DNA from: Planctomycetales bacterium
GTDB taxonomy: Bacteria; Planctomycetota; Planctomycetia; Planctomycetales; Planctomycetaceae
Assembly: GCA_028285345.1 (NCBI GenBank)
Contig: JANQPT010000044.1
Coordinates: 124,001 to 188,000, forward strand
Reading direction: 5' to 3'
Length of the DNA stretch: 64,000 nucleotides
The position numbers were made by a program, and so were the translations under genes. Shown here one piece after another: positions 17,590-27,586 of this stretch. How positions within the stretch are numbered: position 1 is the stretch's first letter; each line of letters begins with the position of its first letter. The notes under the pieces are model-generated. The model had not been told where the DNA came from. It worked only from the letters and a program-made list of their open reading frames with translations, and searched no databases.

Positions 17590-17808
17590 CCATCCACAGC
17601 TAGCCGAAGCCAGGATTCTGTATGCAGGCGACAGAGAAACCGCAGCCGGTAGGCTGGGAAGTCGGCAAAACGTCTGCTGGTGCGGCAAATTCACGCGAAT
17701 CGCAGCCCGGTCCCTTGCACTCCGCTGCAGAAATGCGAATATCGGGTCTCACTCGCCTGCCGAGGCTTGGTAATCCGCTTAGAGTCTGTTTGTGCACCGA
17801 TACGCTCA

Positions 17809-19104
17809 ATGTCTGCTTCACCTAAGAATCTCGTGGTCGCCCAGTCGGGGGGGCCGTCACCCGTCATCAACAACAGCCTCCGCGGCCTCGTCGAAGCGGC
17901 CCGGGGCTATGACAGTATCGGCACCATCTACGGCGGCTGGCACGGCATCGAAGGGGTCCTCAAAGAGGAGTTGATCGACCTCTCTTCGCAAGATCCGGAG
18001 GAAATCGCCCGGTTGCGGATTACCCCCGCCGCAGGATCGATCGGCACGTGCCGCTACAAACTCCGCGATCATCAGCTCGAGGACTTCGATCGCATTCTCG
18101 AAGTATTCCAGGCACACAACGTCGGCTACTTCTGCTACATCGGCGGAAACGACTCGATGGACACCGCCAACAAGGTCGCCCAACTGGCGCACGATCGCGG
18201 AATCGACCTTGTCGGCGTCGGCGTCCCCAAAACGATCGACAACGACGTCGGCGACAGTGAGTTCAAGCTGATCGACCACACTCCCGGATACGGCAGTGTG
18301 GCGCGGTACTGGTCACATATGGTGCAGTTCGCCAACGAAGAGAACGCCGGCAGTTCACCCGCCGACCCGGTATTGGTTCTGCAGGCAATGGGCCGGCGAA
18401 TCGGCTTCATCCCGGCCGCCGCGCGGCTCGCGGATCCTGAGCGGAAATTGCCGCTGCAAATCTACCTCGCCGAGCGCGAAACGACGATCGAGCAGATTCA
18501 CGATCAGGTCAACGATCTGCTGCGGAAAGAGGGCCGCGCGATCGTCGTCGTGAGTGAAGGCCTCAAGATCGGCGACCTGGGAGAGCGCAAGGATTCCTTC
18601 GGACATACGCAATTCAGTTCCAGCGAAATCACTGTCGCGCAGATGATTGTTAACGCCCTCAACCAACGGGGGTTGGCAGTCAAAGGCTCCGCCCGCTGCA
18701 ACGTCCCAGGGACCGACCAGCGGCACAACATGATCTATGCGTCAACGGTCGACTTGGAGGAGGCGTACAAGGTCGGCCAAAAAGCGGCGCAGTTGGCGGC
18801 TGAGGGGCAGAGCGGTTTCATGGCCACCATCTTGAGAAACGACAGCCCGGAATACGGCGTGCACTACGATCAAGTTCCGCTGCCCGAGGTCGCCAACAGC
18901 GAACGGGAGTTTCTTGATTCCTGGATTTCGCCCGACGGCATCGACGTCACCGACGATTTCGTCAATTACGCGCAACCGCTCGTTGGCGAAGATTGGGTCA
19001 GCATCCCCATGAATCGCGGCCGGCTGCGGTTGGCCCAATTGGAGGCGTTGTTTGCTGATCAGAAGTTGCGCAAATATGTTCCGCAGGCGGATCGGTCGTC
19101 GTGA
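17809..19104 (+). CDS. Phosphofructokinase, PPi-dependent type
   Basis: A 431-residue phosphofructokinase from the ATG at 17809 (MSASPKNLVVAQSGGPSPVI); in-frame upstream codons back to 17680 lack conservation. Family motifs: SGGPSPVINN at the N-terminus, IGGNDSMDT (111-119) and PKTIDNDV (140-147), PGYGSVA, and MGRRIGF. In this family, GG(D/N)DS with the PKTIDND lysine marks the pyrophosphate-using form, while ATP-dependent enzymes have GGDGT. Expected reaction: reversible phosphorylation of fructose 6-phosphate with PPi. Glycolytic/pentose-phosphate context is supported by the 6-phosphogluconate dehydrogenase about 2 kb downstream. Confidence 0.88.
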   Translation: MSASPKNLVVAQSGGPSPVINNSLRGLVEAARGYDSIGTIYGGWHGIEGVLKEELIDLSSQDPEEIARLRITPAAGSIGTCRYKLRDHQLEDFDRILEVFQAHNVGYFCYIGGNDSMDTANKVAQLAHDRGIDLVGVGVPKTIDNDVGDSEFKLIDHTPGYGSVARYWSHMVQFANEENAGSSPADPVLVLQAMGRRIGFIPAAARLADPERKLPLQIYLAERETTIEQIHDQVNDLLRKEGRAIVVVSEGLKIGDLGERKDSFGHTQFSSSEITVAQMIVNALNQRGLAVKGSARCNVPGTDQRHNMIYASTVDLEEAYKVGQKAAQLAAEGQSGFMATILRNDSPEYGVHYDQVPLPEVANSEREFLDSWISPDGIDVTDDFVNYAQPLVGEDWVSIPMNRGRLRLAQLEALFADQKLRKYVPQADRSS

Positions 19105-19205
19105 GCACTTCCTGAAGCGATATCATCCTTTATCAATCGGCCCTCCATCGAGTAGGCTAATGATTAGCGGCGCAGACAAAGTCACATTCAAGTGCGAGGG
19201 ATCAG

Positions 19206-19922
19206 ATGTCCGGGACATTGACAACGGCGACGACGGCTTCCGCTCCGGCACGCGCCATCCCGCCATTGGAAAACGGAGATCGTTTGACGCGGCCGGAATT
19301 CGAGAATCGGTATGAGAGGATGCCGCCCGGCGCCAATGCCGAACTTGTGGAAGGGATCGTTCACATGCAAGCGCCCGTTCATGTGCAGCACGGCCAACCG
19401 CACTCGGCGATCATCGGCTGGTTGTTCGCTTACCAGGCGTCAACACCGGGGATACAACTCTGTGACAACACGACGCTCCGATTGGACGCTGATAACGAAG
19501 TTCAACCCGATGCGATGCTGCGGATTCTTCCGGAATATGGAGGTCAATCGCAGACGAGCACGGATGGTTTTGTTGAAGGTCCGCCCGAGCTTGTTGTGGA
19601 GATCGCCGCTTCCAGCGCAAGCTATGACCTTCATGACAAGCTGAACGCCTATCGGCGCAACGGCGTCTGTGAGTACCTCGTTTGGAAGACCTTTGACCAA
19701 GAGGTCCTCTGGCATGTGTTGCAGGACGGAACCTATCACGTACGTCCCGCGGGAGTGGATGGTTTGATGAAGAGCTTGGCCTTTCCTGGTTTGTCGTTAG
19801 ATGCAAAGGCACTGCTCACTTCAAATTGGAGTCAACTGCTGCAAACACTCCATCAAGGGATCAGTGATCCCGAGCACGCAAATTTCGTGCTTGCGTTGGA
19901 AAGCAAGCGTCGAGACTCGTGA
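19206..19922 (+). CDS. Uma2-family (DUF820) putative endonuclease
   Basis: A 238-residue protein with the Uma2 fold signature of the PD-(D/E)xK nucleases: ELVEGIVHM near residue 47, the aspartate motif QPDAMLRIL, and PPELVVEIAASSASYDLHDK followed by YRRNGVCEYLVW. The acidic and lysine residues of the active site all appear present. These proteins are abundant in cyanobacteria and planctomycetes; their biological role is unresolved. It stands alone on the plus strand without toxin/antitoxin-like partners. Confidence 0.85.
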   Translation: MSGTLTTATTASAPARAIPPLENGDRLTRPEFENRYERMPPGANAELVEGIVHMQAPVHVQHGQPHSAIIGWLFAYQASTPGIQLCDNTTLRLDADNEVQPDAMLRILPEYGGQSQTSTDGFVEGPPELVVEIAASSASYDLHDKLNAYRRNGVCEYLVWKTFDQEVLWHVLQDGTYHVRPAGVDGLMKSLAFPGLSLDAKALLTSNWSQLLQTLHQGISDPEHANFVLALESKRRDS

Positions 19923-20098
19923 TGGGACAAGACTAGAAATTTAGGTGCCGCTTGCTCCACCTGTGCCTCTTGAGGGTTCCGGAAATATGAATCCACTCAG
20001 GCAAAACCAGTGGCACTCAAGATGCGGCCATATCAGACGATTACAATACCGAGTCTTGTCATGCACAGCATGACCTACGGCAGATCAGAGGGAGAATA

Positions 20099-20989
20099 GT
20101 GACGGTGTCGGACAATCCATTGGATCACGACTTTGAGAAGAAGCACGACTTTTTGATCGGCATCGATTCCGACGGCTGCGCGTTTGACTCGATGGAAGTC
20201 AAGCACAAGGAATGCTTCATTCCGAATACCGTCAAGTATTTCAACTTGGCGGCCGTCTCCAAATACGCTCGCGAGGCGGCGGAATTTGTGAACCTCTATT
20301 CCAAATGGCGGGGCATCAACCGCTTTCCGGCACTGATTCACACGGTCGATCTGTTGCGGGAACGCCCGGAAGTGCAGCGGCGGAACGTCGACGTGCCGCA
20401 GCTTGCCGAGATCCGTAGCTGGATCGACCGCGAAGACAAGCTGGGGAATCCCGCCTTGAAGAAGGAAGTCGAAGCGAGCGGCACACCGGAACTGGTGCAG
20501 GCGCTGGCTTGGTCCGAAGCGGTCAATGCCACCGTCGATGAAATTGTGCATGGCGTCCCGCCGTTTCCGTATGTGCGGGAGAGCCTGGAGAAACTGAGCA
20601 GCGTGGCCGATATGATCGTTTGTTCCGCGACGCCGAACAAAGCGCTGACCAAGGAATGGGAAGAACATGACATCGCGAAGTACGTCGCCGCAATCTGCGG
20701 CCAAGAGGCGGGCAGCAAAAAGGAGACGCTGGGCCAGGCCGCCTCTCACGGCTATGCGGACGACCACGTGCTGATGATCGGCGACGCGCCGGGCGACATG
20801 AATGCCGCCCGCGCGGTCGGCGCCTTGTTCTATCCCATCAATCCCGGCGCCGAAGAACAAAGCTGGCAGCGGTTCCTCAACGAAGCCTGCGACAAATTCC
20901 TGAGCGGCGAGTACGCCGGCGAATACGAAGCGGCGCTAATCGCCGAATTCGACACGTACCTGCCGGAACTACCGCCCTGGAAGAGTTGA
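20099..20989 (+). CDS. HAD-superfamily hydrolase
   Basis: A 296-residue cytoplasmic protein with HAD motif I in the form IGIDSDGCAFDS (Asp nucleophile and general acid), motif II VCSATPNKA, and motif III/IV region VLMIGDAPGDMNAA. A helical cap of about 120 residues sits between motifs I and II. GTG at 20099 with GGGAGA upstream is the most plausible start. Likely a phosphatase or phosphoglycolate-like hydrolase; the substrate cannot be told. It directly precedes 6-phosphogluconate dehydrogenase but is separated from it by a long inverted-repeat element. Confidence 0.8.
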   Translation: MTVSDNPLDHDFEKKHDFLIGIDSDGCAFDSMEVKHKECFIPNTVKYFNLAAVSKYAREAAEFVNLYSKWRGINRFPALIHTVDLLRERPEVQRRNVDVPQLAEIRSWIDREDKLGNPALKKEVEASGTPELVQALAWSEAVNATVDEIVHGVPPFPYVRESLEKLSSVADMIVCSATPNKALTKEWEEHDIAKYVAAICGQEAGSKKETLGQAASHGYADDHVLMIGDAPGDMNAARAVGALFYPINPGAEEQSWQRFLNEACDKFLSGEYAGEYEAALIAEFDTYLPELPPWKS

Positions 20990-21010
20990 TCGACATTGTG
21001 AGATTCTTGA

Positions 21011-21184
21011 AACCACGGAGACACGGAGAAAAATCCGAAGCACGAAATTCGAAATACTAAACAAATTCCAAATTAGAAATCCAAATGACAAAAACGACTT
21101 CATGTTTTGGTCATTTGTGCTTTGAATTTGTTTCGGATTTCGATATTCGAATTTCGTATTTCAAATCTTCGTGTCTCAGTGGTT
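21011..21184. repeat. Long palindromic intergenic element (CCACGGAGACACGGAG type)
   Basis: Outer arms 21011-21028 and 21167-21184 are nearly perfect inverted repeats. Inner AT-rich arms continue the pairing (CGAAATTCGAAATA at 21043 with the region around 21144-21156, and CAAATGAC with GTCATTTG), so the whole 174 bp can fold into one long imperfect hairpin. It sits between the HAD and gnd genes. The outer motif resembles those at 55695 and 60740. Confidence 0.7.
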
Positions 21185-21223
21185 AATCACCCACCAAAAC
21201 TACGCGAAAGAACTTCAAACAAA

Positions 21224-22654
<1,431 letters not shown>

Positions 22655-22721
22655 GCCGACTTCCGCCCTTGGCTCGGCCGGGGGAAATACGTTATACACC
22701 GACAAACGGACCAAACCTGCC

Positions 22722-23099
22722 ATGCATCTGGAACATTTCGCCATCTACGCCGAAGATACCGCCGCCCTGGCGGATTGGTATTGTGAAACGTTCGGCATGA
22801 AAGTCGTTTTTAGGAATGAGCAGCAACCTCCGACGATTTTTGTCGCCGACGAAAAGGGGATGTGCATCGAGATGATCGGCCGCCGCCCACGCGCACAGCC
22901 AATCGATTTCAGTGACGTATTCCATTTCGCGTTTCTCGTGGATGACTTTGACGCGGCCGCGGCGGAGCTCAAGGCCAAGGGCGTGGCCTTGGAGGACGAA
23001 TTGAGTTTTGAGGGCGGCACGGTCCGCATCTGTTACTTTTCCGATCCGGCGGGCAATCGCTTGCAGATCGTCCATCGCGATCAGCCGTTACCGACTTGA
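22722..23099 (+). CDS. VOC-family (glyoxalase/bleomycin-resistance fold) protein
   Basis: A 125-residue protein with one vicinal-oxygen-chelate domain of two beta-alpha-beta-beta-beta units. N-terminal metal-ligand histidine in MHLEHFAIYAED, then DWYCETFGM, the second half starting FHFAFLVDDFDAAA, and the closing FSDPAGNRLQIVH with a likely second ligand set. Probably a small-molecule lyase, isomerase or binding protein. It is first in a three-gene run with the MBL-fold hydrolase and the methyltransferase, with a gap of 41 bp to the next start. Confidence 0.85.
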   Translation: MHLEHFAIYAEDTAALADWYCETFGMKVVFRNEQQPPTIFVADEKGMCIEMIGRRPRAQPIDFSDVFHFAFLVDDFDAAAAELKAKGVALEDELSFEGGTVRICYFSDPAGNRLQIVHRDQPLPT

Positions 23100-23140
23100 T
23101 CGCTTGCGACCTCCGAATGGTCAGCCTAGGGGGCGAGGAC

Positions 23141-23875
23141 ATGCGGCTGCAGTTTTTGGGAACAGGCGGATACCATCCGACGGAACGGCGGCATACCGCG
23201 TGTGTCTTGTTGCCCGAAATCGGACTGGCGTTTGATGCCGGTACCAGTTTCTTTCGAGTCCCGGCGCGGTTGCAGTCGGATGATCTGGACGTCTATCTCT
23301 CCCACGCACATTTGGACCATATCGTTGGCCTGACGTACTTGATTGTTCCGCTGCTCAATGGCCAGATCAAGAACATGCATCTCTACGGCCGCGCCCAAGA
23401 TCTTGACGCCGTCCGCACGCACCTGTTCTCGCAAGCACTATTCCCCGTTCCGCCGAATTTTGAGTTTCATGTCGTTGACGATTCACACGACATTGCCGAG
23501 GGTGGAATGCTGACGCACATTTCGCTCCAGCACCCCGGCGAGTCGTTGGGATACAAGATCGTCTGGCCCGATCGATCATTGGCGTACCTCACCGATACGA
23601 CGGTGGAAACATCACATCTCGATTTTATTCGAGGGGTCGACGTCCTGATCCACGAGTGCAATTTCCCCGACAGCATGGCACAATGGTGCGGCAAGACCGG
23701 GCACAGTCATACGTCTGCGGTCGCACAATTGGCCCGCGATGCGCAGGTCGGCCGTCTGATGCTAACGCATTTTGACCCGCAGAGTCCCGATGACGATCCG
23801 GTCGATTTGGCCACGGCCCAAAGCATATTTCCCGCCACCGAAATTGCCGAAGACTTGATGGAGCTTGATTTCTAG
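23141..23875 (+). CDS. MBL-fold metallohydrolase (RNase Z-like group)
   Basis: A 244-residue protein from the ATG at 23141 (MRLQFLGTGGYHPTERR), preceded by GGGGGCGAGG; an in-frame codon at 23096 would overlap the upstream gene. The metallo-beta-lactamase signature is complete: SHAHLDH (His55, His57, Asp59, His60), LAYLTDTT with the bridging aspartate, ECNFPDS, KTGHSHTSAVAQLA, and LTHFDPQ near the end. The arrangement is of the RNase Z / phosphodiesterase-like group, but it lacks the exosite arm of RNase Z. Substrate unknown. Its end overlaps the following methyltransferase frame. Confidence 0.85.
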   Translation: MRLQFLGTGGYHPTERRHTACVLLPEIGLAFDAGTSFFRVPARLQSDDLDVYLSHAHLDHIVGLTYLIVPLLNGQIKNMHLYGRAQDLDAVRTHLFSQALFPVPPNFEFHVVDDSHDIAEGGMLTHISLQHPGESLGYKIVWPDRSLAYLTDTTVETSHLDFIRGVDVLIHECNFPDSMAQWCGKTGHSHTSAVAQLARDAQVGRLMLTHFDPQSPDDDPVDLATAQSIFPATEIAEDLMELDF

Positions 23876-24869
23876 ATCTCCGTCAGCCGCCGCGGAACGT
23901 AACTGGACGGTGAAAACCGAGCACGTGGATACAGCCTTTCTTTCCCAATTGCGCAGTCCAGAACGTGGTGAGCCGCTGCGATGGGATGCTGCGGCGCAGG
24001 TCCTGATCGACGATTCGACCGACGGGACTTTTCCCGTAGTCGACGGCATTCCGCGATTCGTGAGCGACGAGCACCTCGCCAGCTTCGGCCTGCAGTGGAA
24101 TCGCTACGACGTCGCGCACGACGACGAGGACCGGGCCACGTTTGAGGCGAAGACCGGAGTTACTTTGGCCGAGTTGTCCGGCTTACGCGTGTTGGATGCC
24201 GGCTGCGGCGGCGGGCGGTACAGCAAAGTTGCCGGCGAAGCGGGAGCGACAGTCATCGGCGCCGACCATAGCAGCGCAGTCGAGAAAGCGGCCCAATTGT
24301 GCGGCCATTTACCACAGGTCAACTTTGTGCAGGCGGACTTGAAGCGACTTCCGCTCGAGCCGGCGTCGTTTGATTTCGTGTTTTCGATTGGCGTGATGCA
24401 CCACGACGCTGACACACGGGCCGTATTTGATGCGGTCGCCCAATTTGTGAAGCCGGGTGGCCGCCTGGCCGTTTGGCTCTACCGCCGCAATCAGTGGTGG
24501 CAGGAATGGATAAACAACCTGCTGCGCCGCCGGACGGTCGACATGCCGCTGGAGAAACTCGAACGTTGGTGCCGCCGTGGTGCCTGGCTGGGAGGAGTGC
24601 CGGTTGTTAACAAGACGCTCAATAAACTCGTGAATTTCAGCAATCACCCGGTCTATGAAAACCGCGTTTGCGATACGTTTGACTGGTATGCTCCCCGGCA
24701 TCAACAGCACCACACGGTCGCCGAGCTACGGAGTTGGTTCGAGGCGGCCGGATTTGCCGACGTTCGAGTCCTGCCGCCGGAGAAGTCGGGGCGACTCTAC
24801 CGCTGGGCATATCGCCGCAATTTGATCATCGGCAGCGGTGTCAACGTGCAGGCGGTGCGTGCGAGGTGA
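23865..24869 (+). CDS. Class I SAM-dependent methyltransferase
   Basis: About 319-334 residues depending on start: TTG at 23865 overlaps the preceding stop, GTG at 23910 is an alternative. A Trm112-like N-terminal segment (LRSPERGEPLRW to FPVVDGIPRFV, no cysteines) precedes the Rossmann methyltransferase with motif I VLDAGCGGGRYS, the acidic residue of motif II (VIGADHS), and motif IV FVFSIGVMHHD. The C-terminal part is rich in Trp/Arg/His. Class I methyltransferases with such an N-terminus often modify polyketide, sugar or quinone-like small molecules. Substrate unknown; co-located with a VOC and an MBL protein. Confidence 0.82.
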   Translation: MISRSPSAAAERNWTVKTEHVDTAFLSQLRSPERGEPLRWDAAAQVLIDDSTDGTFPVVDGIPRFVSDEHLASFGLQWNRYDVAHDDEDRATFEAKTGVTLAELSGLRVLDAGCGGGRYSKVAGEAGATVIGADHSSAVEKAAQLCGHLPQVNFVQADLKRLPLEPASFDFVFSIGVMHHDADTRAVFDAVAQFVKPGGRLAVWLYRRNQWWQEWINNLLRRRTVDMPLEKLERWCRRGAWLGGVPVVNKTLNKLVNFSNHPVYENRVCDTFDWYAPRHQQHHTVAELRSWFEAAGFADVRVLPPEKSGRLYRWAYRRNLIIGSGVNVQAVRAR

Positions 24870-25000
24870 CTCAGTAACCGGTCCTCGGAGGATTGATTTC
24901 CCAACGCTCTGATCCGCATTCTGAAGCTGCCATTTGTCCACTGCATTCCCAGGTTGAATGGAGATGTATGGTTTAGGGTTTGTACCGACTTTTCCGATTT

Positions 25001-25021
25001 TGCCTAGATTTTGGTTAGGCA
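25001..25021. promoter_or_regulatory. Short inverted repeat upstream of the PEP-CTERM gene
   Basis: TGCCTA and TAGGCA (25001-25006, 25016-25021) in an AT-rich stretch about 95 bp before the start codon; a plausible regulator site, based only on symmetry and position. Confidence 0.3.
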
Positions 25022-25113
25022 GTACTTTAGCGTAGTAACTTGCACCATGCGGGCCTCATTTTGTTGGAAGACTCCAATTATTCCATTTTCTTTATTCTTC
25101 GCAGAGGGGCACC

Positions 25114-26094
25114 ATGATGCATCAACTGAGGGAGGCAATCCATTCTCACAACAGTGACCGACCAGCACGCAACGACGCGCGTCCAATTTGGATTCGGTTA
25201 CGTTTTCTCTCACTCTTCACGTTACTCGCGGTCGTCCATCTGTCGATGACATCAGCCGCAGATGCGAGTTGGATCCGACCGCGTGGATTCGTCCAACCGG
25301 CCGGATTGATCGACCCGATCTTCCAATCAGTGCCGCCGAATCCGCTGATTCCGACGATCGCCAATAGTCAATTCAATGATGGCCAGAAGGGGTTCTTTTC
25401 GGAGGCCGACTTGGGCAACGGAGCACTCCGTGCGCGGGCCTTCGTTAACGGCGGCAGCGGAAATGCCAATGCCAACCCGATTTACGGCGAAACGATTACG
25501 TTCAACAATTCCACCGGCGGCGTTTCATCCTGGGATTTTGAGTTCTCCATCGACGGAACCGTGGAAACCGGAAGCCCAGGATTTCCGGTCGAACAGACCT
25601 TCGGATCGAACACGTTTCGGACGACGTTCATTCAATTCGCCTTTCATGTGTTTGAAGGTGGCACGGTCGGACCTCAGGGGAGCGCAAACGACTGGACCAC
25701 AAAGTTGGGCGATGCTCTGTTTAGCGAAGTGAAGAACATCGACGGATTCCCGCTCACAGGGACAGTTGACGGTCTGGATGAGTTCCTCACCGATTCGATC
25801 ACAGGTTCGATTCCGCTGGCCATTGGATCAAATTCCTTTGATATTGTCGCCGTGATGGCGGTCGGCGGATCGATTCCGAGCACCTTCGATTCGAGTTTCG
25901 ATTTCAATTTCACCAACACCGCGGCACTGGAAATCGATTCAGTGGTCGACTTTGAGTCTGATTCCGGCGTGTTCTTGACCGGAACCAATGTCGGAGCCGT
26001 CGTTCCCGAGCCGAGCACATTTGCACTGTTGGCTCTTGGCGGTGTGGCGCTGGCTGGTTATGGCTGGCGGCGCAAACGGCAAATGGCCGCGTAG
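25114..26094 (+). CDS. PEP-CTERM sorting-domain secreted protein
   Basis: A 326-residue exported protein. N-terminal signal peptide with a hydrophobic core around residues 31-48. The body is Gly/Asn/Thr/Phe-rich and probably beta-rich, without a recognised enzyme domain. The C-terminus is a textbook PEP-CTERM signal: VPEPSTFALLALGGVALAG, then a basic tail WRRKRQ. In other bacteria this signal is processed by an exosortase (EpsH/Xrt), placing the protein on the surface or in the exopolymer; no exosortase gene is in the window. GAGGGG precedes the ATG at 25114 (a second ATG follows immediately). An intrinsic terminator follows. Confidence 0.9.
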   Translation: MMHQLREAIHSHNSDRPARNDARPIWIRLRFLSLFTLLAVVHLSMTSAADASWIRPRGFVQPAGLIDPIFQSVPPNPLIPTIANSQFNDGQKGFFSEADLGNGALRARAFVNGGSGNANANPIYGETITFNNSTGGVSSWDFEFSIDGTVETGSPGFPVEQTFGSNTFRTTFIQFAFHVFEGGTVGPQGSANDWTTKLGDALFSEVKNIDGFPLTGTVDGLDEFLTDSITGSIPLAIGSNSFDIVAVMAVGGSIPSTFDSSFDFNFTNTAALEIDSVVDFESDSGVFLTGTNVGAVVPEPSTFALLALGGVALAGYGWRRKRQMAA

Positions 26095-26117
26095 AACACC
26101 TTTGAAATCCCGTCCTC

Positions 26118-26152
26118 AACCGCCGACGCAGGAGCGTCGGCGGTTCTTTTTA
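26118..26152 (+). terminator. Intrinsic terminator after the PEP-CTERM gene
   Basis: Perfect 12-bp stem 26118-26129 with 26134-26145, 4-nt loop, followed by CTTTTTATT. Only 24 bp after the stop codon. Confidence 0.9.
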
Positions 26153-26393
26153 TTCTTTGTCGCCATTGCCAAGGGAGACAGCGTCGGAAGCCATGTGTCT
26201 TAACGTGTTGTGAACAAATGGTTTGTGAAGATGGATATGGGCCGCTGCGATCGGGGCAGCAAATTCGACGGTTTTTTGGAAAATTTTCCAGAAAAGTGGC
26301 TCATGGGGACTCGGGCTGGGCATTTCTTAGTAGAGCGATACTAAATCGCTCTGCTCCAACCGCCCAAAACCACCCAGCTTAAAGGTCCGAACA

Positions 26394-27287
26394 ATGTCAC
26401 AATCCACCACCCGTTCGTTGAAAATGGAAAACCTGGAAGATCGCCGTCTGATGGCTGGCAGCATCGAATTTCAAGATCATCTGCTGGCATACAACGACGT
26501 TGTGATCACCGGGACCGATGGAAATGACACGGTCGCCGTCCAAGATCTGAACAATGGGCAGATGAGGTTCACGATGACCAGCGAGGACGGATCGAGCATC
26601 ACCCGCACATACAGTCGGAGCATTTTCAATCGCATCGTCTTCCGTGGTGGAAATGGCGACGACTCCTTTCAGAGCAATGCCTACCACTATCATTTGGTTT
26701 ACGGAGGAGCGGGCGACGACACGATCTTCGGTGGTTCCGGCGATGACAGATTGTATGGCGACTCAGGCAATGACTACATCGTCGGAAATGGACGCAACGA
26801 CAGAATCTACGGCGGTAGCGGAAACGACAGCTTGTACGGTTCCTCGGGGAATGACCGCATCTATGGCGGCTCCGGACACGACCTGATCCAAGGGGGCAGC
26901 GGTCATGACTACATGAACGGCGACAGCGGCTACGACAGAATCTATGGCGGCACAGGACACGACACACTGAACGGCGGGAGCTGGAACGATTCGCTGTACG
27001 GCGGCGACGGCAACGATCGCATCAGGGGCGATTCCGGCAATGATCGACTTTACGGACAGAACGGACACGACTCGATCTACGGCGGCGACGGCAACGACTA
27101 CGCGTCCGGCGGATCAGGCAACGACTACATGTACGGCGAAAACGGAAACGACTCGCTTCACGGCGGCAGCGGCAACGACAACCTGTGGGGCGGGTGGGGC
27201 ACCGACCGTTTCTACGGCAACAGCGGCTACGACCGTGCCCGCGACTGGCTTGGCGAGTACACGAGCAGCATCGAACTGAACTTCTAG
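26394..27287 (+). CDS. RTX-type calcium-binding repeat protein
   Basis: A 297-residue protein dominated by RTX nonapeptide repeats (GGxGxDxxx) in roughly seventeen copies from about residue 100 to 285, many with a Tyr at the hydrophobic position (GGSGNDSLYG, GGSGHDYMNG). Such repeats form calcium-filled parallel beta-rolls outside the cell. The N-terminus lacks a classic signal peptide but carries KMENLEDRRLMAG, a motif found at the start of many planctomycete extracellular proteins and thought to relate to export. No catalytic domain is seen, so it may be a structural or adhesive surface protein. ATG at 26394; a terminator follows. Confidence 0.88.
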   Translation: MSQSTTRSLKMENLEDRRLMAGSIEFQDHLLAYNDVVITGTDGNDTVAVQDLNNGQMRFTMTSEDGSSITRTYSRSIFNRIVFRGGNGDDSFQSNAYHYHLVYGGAGDDTIFGGSGDDRLYGDSGNDYIVGNGRNDRIYGGSGNDSLYGSSGNDRIYGGSGHDLIQGGSGHDYMNGDSGYDRIYGGTGHDTLNGGSWNDSLYGGDGNDRIRGDSGNDRLYGQNGHDSIYGGDGNDYASGGSGNDYMYGENGNDSLHGGSGNDNLWGGWGTDRFYGNSGYDRARDWLGEYTSSIELNF

Positions 27288-27337
27288 AAAGGAGTGTTTT
27301 AGCAAGGACTGATTTCCAATTCCCCAACCCCGAAAGG

Positions 27338-27366
27338 CCGCCGGTGCATGTCGCCGGCGGTTTTTT
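27338..27366 (+). terminator. Intrinsic terminator after the RTX gene
   Basis: Stem CCGCCGG/CCGGCGG (27338-27344, 27354-27360) with 9-nt loop, followed by T6. About 50 bp after the stop codon. Confidence 0.85.
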
Positions 27367-27441
27367 GATTGGCGGGCGGCATGTGTTAGCGTGCTGGTTT
27401 CGTCAAATCGGGCTTGAATGTTTCGACACGCTGAAGTTTAC

Positions 27442-27461
27442 CCGCAAGCTTACGCTTGCGG
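27442..27461. repeat. Short palindrome CCGCAAGC-TTAC-GCTTGCGG
   Basis: Perfect 8-bp arms with 4-nt loop, not followed by T residues. Similar in style to the other short intergenic palindromes of the window. Confidence 0.5.
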
Positions 27462-27586
27462 CTCCCCGTGGCCACCTGCTGAGTTGTTGCCATTTGCCGT
27501 GAAATCTATACTTCACCGGTAGGCAATTTCTGCATCAATCCCAAACGCGCAGCGGCGCACTTTTTCTTGATATCCCCATCCCCTCG

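Noticed and set aside
21107..21223. 39-residue N-terminal extension of gnd
   Set aside because: Encoded inside the intergenic palindrome; the conserved protein begins at ATG 21224 with MTQCDIGLVG.
26626..27327. Cys/Arg-rich antisense ORFs over the RTX gene
   Set aside because: Shadow frames created by the nonapeptide repeats.
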